This document shows, piece by piece, positions 37,526 to 40,833 of a stretch of DNA of 40,833 nt; the stretch's first letter is position 1; each line of letters opens with the position of its first letter. The notes under the pieces were generated by a model, which worked only from the letters and a program-made list of their open reading frames with translations, was not told where the DNA came from and searched no databases. The stretch is from assembly GCA_050245915.1 (NCBI GenBank), contig JBFWWZ010000024.1, forward strand, positions 1 through 40,833, written 5' to 3'. The stretch comes from JBDSKH01 sp050245915 (GTDB lineage Bacteria > Actinomycetota > Actinomycetes > Actinomycetales > Microbacteriaceae). The translations under genes and the position numbers were made by a program.

Positions 37526-38391
37526 GCCAGCACCTCGTCCGACGGGAAATTGACCAGGACGCGGGCGCGTCCCGATGCGACCTCAACGAGGCCGGCCAGC
37601 CGGTCGTCGCCGGTGATGGCCGCCACCACGGGGGCGTCCGGTACGGCGAGCTCGACCCGTTTGCCGTGGGCCAGGTCGACCGCCTGGAGCGCGTCGAGGC
37701 GCGCGACCGGGAACAGCTGTGCCGCGATGGATGCCGGGGTGCGCAGGGAGGCGACGTCCAGGTCGTCGACGCCCACCGCATCCCGCACCTCGAAGGCGCC
37801 GATCGCCTCACGCCGGAGCGCCGTCAGGTGGCCGCCCACCCCGAGCCGCCGACCGAGATCGCGCGCGAGCGCGCGGATGTACGTGCCGGACGAGCATTCC
37901 ACCACGACGTCGACGTCGAGGAACTGCCCCTCGTCCCGCTCGGCGAGCACCTCGAACCTGCTCACGGTGACGGTGCGGGGGGCGAGCACGACCTCCTCCC
38001 CCGCGCGGGCCCGGTCGTACGAGCGCCTGCCGTCGACCTTGACGGCGCTGAAGCTCGACGGGACCTGCTCGATCGTCCCCGTGAACGCGGAGGTGTCGAC
38101 GCCGGAGATGCCGCTGGCATCGGCCGTCGAGATCACCGAGCCCTCGGCGTCGTCGGTGTCGGTCGCCGCCCCCAGGCGGATCGTCGCCGTGTAGCGCTTG
38201 CCGAGCCCGACCAGGTAGGTCAGCAGGCGCGTGGCGCTGTCGACCCCGAGCAGCAGCAGACCGGTCGCCATCGGATCGAGAGTTCCGGCGTGCCCCACTT
38301 TGCGCGTCCCGAGCGCCCGACGGGCGCGGGAGACCACGTCGTGGCTGGTCATGCCTCCGGGCTTGTCGACGAGCAGGATCCCCGGGCTCAC
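37522..38391 (-). CDS. truB: tRNA pseudouridine(55) synthase
   Basis: 289 aa from GTG 38391, overlapping the upstream stop by 4 nt. It has GILLVDKPGGMTSHDVV, GHAGTLD39PMATGLLLLGV with the catalytic Asp, KRYTATIRLGAATDTDD, QVPSSFSAVKVDGRRSYDRAR and SSGTYIRALARDLG. It makes the pseudouridine at position 55 of the tRNA T-loop. In most actinobacteria rbfA lies directly upstream; here a class V aminotransferase gene occupies that place. Confidence 0.96.
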   Translation of the reverse strand: MSPGILLVDKPGGMTSHDVVSRARRALGTRKVGHAGTLDPMATGLLLLGVDSATRLLTYLVGLGKRYTATIRLGAATDTDDAEGSVISTADASGISGVDTSAFTGTIEQVPSSFSAVKVDGRRSYDRARAGEEVVLAPRTVTVSRFEVLAERDEGQFLDVDVVVECSSGTYIRALARDLGRRLGVGGHLTALRREAIGAFEVRDAVGVDDLDVASLRTPASIAAQLFPVARLDALQAVDLAHGKRVELAVPDAPVVAAITGDDRLAGLVEVASGRARVLVNFPSDEVLA

Positions 38392-40055
38392 GTCGTGATC
38401 TCGTCCGGGTACGGGAACCACCGCAGCTCCTCGAAGCTCGCCGTCGTCGCCGGGACCGGGAGCGCCTCCACCGGGTTGGTGCGCGCGGCGAGCAACTCGG
38501 CGCGCGCGAGGTCCGCGTAGTGCGCGAGACCGTGCTCGGCCTGCCGCCTGCGGTCCGGGTAGCGCATGGAGCCGTCCGCGTAGTCGATCTCGCCGAGCGA
38601 CATCGGCGCGGTCAGCAGGTCGGCGTCGCGGTGGCGCCAGAGTCCCGACATCGGATCGAAGGTGTACTGCGGCAGCAGCAGCGCCCCCTCCGCGGCGATC
38701 AGCTTCACGGCATCCAGCACGTACTCGAACGTCTCCTCGTCGATGAAGTAGTTGAAATTGACCCGCACCCAGCCGGGCTTGATCCCCTCGCAGCCGCCCA
38801 TCGCCTCCCGCTCGATCGCCTTCGACCGCTCGTCGTCGACGCCGAGCAGCCGGTGGCCGTACGGGCCGGCGCAGGAGCAACCGCCGCGCGCCTGGATGCC
38901 GAACAGGTCGTTGAGCAGGGCGACGACGTAGTTGTGGTGCAGGTACCGGCCCTCGTGGCGCACCACGAACGACACGATAGACAGCCGCTCGGCGTCGTGG
39001 CTGCCGAGGATCTCGATCCCGGGGGTCGCGTCCCAGGCCGCGATCGCGCGCGACACGAAGTCCTCTTCGCGGCGCCGGATCTCGTCGACCCCCACCGCCG
39101 CCTTCAGCTGGAAGACGAGGCCAGCGCGGATCGATTCCACGATCGCCGGCGTTCCGCCCTCCTCCCGGTGCTCGATGCCGGGGTGGTAGTCCTGTTCGTC
39201 GGCATTGACATATACGACGGTGCCGCCGCCGGGGACCACGGGAACCCGGTTGGTGAACAGCGAGCGCCGGGCGATCAGAACACCCGGCGTCCCCGGGCCG
39301 CCGATCAGCTTGTGCGTCGAGAGGAACACCGCGTCGAATCCGGCCGGGTCGTCGACCGGGCGCATGTCGATGTCGACGTAGGGCGCCGCGGCGGCGAAGT
39401 CCCAGCAGGCGAGCGCCCCATGCGCATGCAGCAGGGTGGATACCGCGGCCGTGTCGGTGATGATGCCGGTCACGTTGGACGCAGCAGAGAACGCGCCGAC
39501 CTTGAGGCGACGGTCGGCGTACTTCTCGAGCTGCTCGCGCAGGTGGTCGAGGTCGACGTGGCCGTCGGCGGATTCGTGGATGACCACCACGTCTGCGATC
39601 GACTCGCGCCACGGCAGTTCGTTGGAGTGGTGCTCGAACGGTCCGACGAACACCACCGGGCGCTGGTTCGCGGGGATCATGTCGGTGACGTGCCAGGTGT
39701 CGTCGAGGTTCGACGGCACCCGGAGGCCGAGCACCCCGATCAGCCTGTCGATCGCGTAGGTGGAACCGCTGCCGCAGAACAGCACGACGTGATCGCTGGT
39801 CGCGCCCGTGCACTCGGCGATGATCGCCCGCGCCTCCTCGCGGTACCGCGAGGTCTGCAGTCCCGTGCCCGAGGATTCGGTGTGCGTGTTCGCGTACAGC
39901 GGCAGCACGGCGGAGCGGATGTAGTCCTCGATGAACGTCAGCGAGCGTCCGGACGCCGTGTAGTCGGCGTAGACGACGGGACGCGGGCCGAAGGGTCCGT
40001 CGACGACGTCGTTGCCGCCGATCACCGAGGCCCGGATCGTGTCGATCAGGCTCAT
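38388..40055 (-). CDS. Class V aminotransferase / cysteine desulfurase-like PLP enzyme
   Basis: 555 aa from leaderless ATG 40055. The PLP-binding Lys is in FLSTHK249LIGGPGTPG, and two Cys lie in the loop RGGC393SC395AGPYG, placed like the persulfide Cys of NifS/SufS enzymes. The fold from VYADYTASGRSL to about residue 450 is aminotransferase class V; the last ~100 residues (QYTFDPMSGLW...PYPDEITT) are an unrecognised extension. The length exceeds the usual ~400 of cysteine desulfurases. It is coupled to truB by a 4-nt overlap; a role in tRNA thiolation is possible but not shown. Confidence 0.85.
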   Translation of the reverse strand: MSLIDTIRASVIGGNDVVDGPFGPRPVVYADYTASGRSLTFIEDYIRSAVLPLYANTHTESSGTGLQTSRYREEARAIIAECTGATSDHVVLFCGSGSTYAIDRLIGVLGLRVPSNLDDTWHVTDMIPANQRPVVFVGPFEHHSNELPWRESIADVVVIHESADGHVDLDHLREQLEKYADRRLKVGAFSAASNVTGIITDTAAVSTLLHAHGALACWDFAAAAPYVDIDMRPVDDPAGFDAVFLSTHKLIGGPGTPGVLIARRSLFTNRVPVVPGGGTVVYVNADEQDYHPGIEHREEGGTPAIVESIRAGLVFQLKAAVGVDEIRRREEDFVSRAIAAWDATPGIEILGSHDAERLSIVSFVVRHEGRYLHHNYVVALLNDLFGIQARGGCSCAGPYGHRLLGVDDERSKAIEREAMGGCEGIKPGWVRVNFNYFIDEETFEYVLDAVKLIAAEGALLLPQYTFDPMSGLWRHRDADLLTAPMSLGEIDYADGSMRYPDRRRQAEHGLAHYADLARAELLAARTNPVEALPVPATTASFEELRWFPYPDEITT

Positions 40056-40061
40056 ACGCCG

Positions 40062-40067
40062 AATCTA
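40062..40067 (-). promoter_or_regulatory. -10 hexamer TAGATT, leaderless start
   Basis: On the minus strand TAGATT precedes ATG 40055 by 6 nt, right after the stop of the TetR gene. Confidence 0.55.
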
Positions 40068-40676
40068 CTGCCGGGTGAGGTCCCGCAGGAGTCCGGCCTT
40101 CGACGGCATGGCGGCGGTGACCATCTCGCGGACGTCGGGGTCGCTGTCGAAGTCGACCCCCATCCGGAGTCCGACGAGGGTGTTGATCATCATGCCGCCG
40201 GAGAGGAATTCGGCGGCCTGCTCGGGGGTGAACTTCGCCTCGTCGCGCAGCAGCCGGTATACGCCCATGAAGCCTTCGCGCACGCACGGGCCGATCTCGG
40301 GGTCGGCGCCGAGCATGAAGCCCTGCATCAGGCTGAGCAGGAGGCCGCGGTCTTGCAGCAGCTCGAGGTAGCGCCGGCCGATGCACAGGGGCAGTTCGGC
40401 GGAGCCTGCACCCTGTTCGGCGATCTCGGCGCGGAACTGCTCGAGGAGCCGCTTCAGCGATCGGTCGAGCACCTCGAGGAACAGCTGGGTCTTGGTGCCG
40501 AACATGCGCACCACGTACGGCTGGCTGACCCCGGCGGCCTTGGCGACGGCGTCGGTGGTGGTTCCGACGTAGCCGAAGTCGCCGAAGACCCCTGCGGCGG
40601 CGGCGAGGATCTGCTCGCGCCGCTCGGCGGCCGGCATGCGGGTCGCGGGAGCCTCGGTGACCGTCACGCTTGACAT
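40065..40676 (-). CDS. TetR-family transcriptional regulator
   Basis: 203 aa from ATG 40676. The HTH is typical: AAERREQILAAAAGVFGDFGYVGTTTDAVAKAAGVSQPYVVRMFGTKTQLFLEVL (~15-70), with QPYVVRMF as the recognition helix. The rest is a helical ligand-binding domain (YLELLQDRGLLLSLMQGFMLG, EAKFTPEQAAEFLSGG). It is divergent from an MFS gene across a 70-bp region with repeated TCGATTAC/GTAAT sequences, so it likely represses that exporter. Confidence 0.92.
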   Translation of the reverse strand: MSSVTVTEAPATRMPAAERREQILAAAAGVFGDFGYVGTTTDAVAKAAGVSQPYVVRMFGTKTQLFLEVLDRSLKRLLEQFRAEIAEQGAGSAELPLCIGRRYLELLQDRGLLLSLMQGFMLGADPEIGPCVREGFMGVYRLLRDEAKFTPEQAAEFLSGGMMINTLVGLRMGVDFDSDPDVREMVTAAMPSKAGLLRDLTRQ

Positions 40677-40684
40677 GTTATCAG

Positions 40685-40717
40685 TCGATTACTACATTCA
40701 GGTAATAATTCGATTAC
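40685..40717. promoter_or_regulatory. Candidate TetR operator
   Basis: TCGATTAC occurs at 40685-40692 and 40710-40717 (25-bp period), and GTAAT (40702-40706) is inverted to ATTAC (40713-40717). The AT-rich stretch between the divergent start codons likely holds both the promoters and the operator. Confidence 0.5.
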
Positions 40718-40746
40718 AACCTGTCCTCCGAGAGTCTGGAGCAACC

Positions 40747-40833
40747 GTGCCCACGCGCCGCATCCCCTTCGTGCTGGTGGTTCTCGCCACCGGCATCCCG
40801 ATGTTCATGGCCACGCTCGACAACCTGGTCATG
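40747..40833 (+). CDS. N-terminus of an MFS exporter (3' truncated by the window)
   Basis: 29 codons from GTG 40747, GGAG 5 nt upstream. The sequence PTRRIPFVLVVLATGIPMFMATLDNLVM is the first membrane helix of a DHA2-type multidrug exporter, where F-M-x-x-L-D-x-x-V-x is conserved. It is divergent from the TetR gene. Confidence 0.75.
   Translation, partial: MPTRRIPFVLVVLATGIPMFMATLDNLVM

Noticed and set aside
37522..40386. 954-codon minus-strand frame over the aminotransferase
   Set aside because: Only the truB part is coding; the rest is the wrong frame of the class V aminotransferase, which has a full PLP motif set.

Overview
The window is a high-GC chromosomal segment of an actinobacterium, most likely Microbacteriaceae and probably Microbacterium or a close relative. 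This rests on GC-rich codon use, many GTG starts, F420-type PPOX and DUF2510/DUF5997/DUF2207 families, the ribF/truB neighbourhood, and REP-like repeats built on GGTCGAGTAG...TATCGAGACC. I find 52 protein genes (the two at the edges are partial), no rRNA, no tRNA and no CRISPR. Many starts look leaderless: a TAnnnT hexamer lies 6-7 nt before the ATG/GTG at 19 genes, and this was used to choose starts. Family names come from recognising motifs by eye, not from a search.

Layout. 1-2815 (+): the end of an unknown gene, a DUF2510/DUF4333-like membrane protein, two tiny coupled ORFs, a histidine phosphatase and a HEAT-like protein whose 3' end runs into a terminator and a repeat. 2847-5832 (-): a secreted M28 peptidase with a Gly/His/Trp-rich tail, then an HTH protein overlapping a DarT-like (DUF4433) ADP-ribosyltransferase. 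5968-10554: a lipoprotein, a lower-GC patch with a small membrane protein and an SRA-HNH type IV restriction enzyme, a Nudix hydrolase and an Eis-like acetyltransferase, a membrane NERD protein and a small acidic protein. 10662-17421: a degenerate SGNH-GAF fusion, a divergent DUF5997/LysR-substrate-domain pair sharing one palindromic -10 box, a PPOX protein, a J-domain/NERD fusion overlapping a DUF2207 protein, and an aminotransferase class IV enzyme.

17422-18498 is mostly non-coding and holds two copies of a structured element with a compensated base pair, on either side of one small membrane protein. 18499-24063: a SNF2-type ATPase, a polytopic membrane protein, and a tightly overlapping operon of DUF6804 plus three single-pass exported proteins. 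24121-27301: an unknown protein, an M20 peptidase, a glycerophosphodiester phosphodiesterase with a PHO-box-like repeat upstream, and a small ORF. 27346-31651 (-) is a deoxyribose/aldehyde catabolic operon: SorC-family regulator, deoC, an aldehyde dehydrogenase and a half-length non-catalytic aldehyde dehydrogenase partner, with twin CATATG-centred operators upstream. 31796-35795: a small membrane protein, two MFS transporters, a divergent MarR regulator and a coupled MDMPI-like protein. 35765-40833: ribF, two membrane proteins, truB and a class V aminotransferase in one overlapping operon, then a TetR regulator divergent from a truncated MFS gene.

The most interesting parts for follow-up are the DarT-like/HTH pair with no DarG, the repeated structured element at 17.4/18.3 kb, the split ALDH16-like pair, the shared palindromic promoter at 12.43 kb, and the two NERD proteins, one fused to a J domain.
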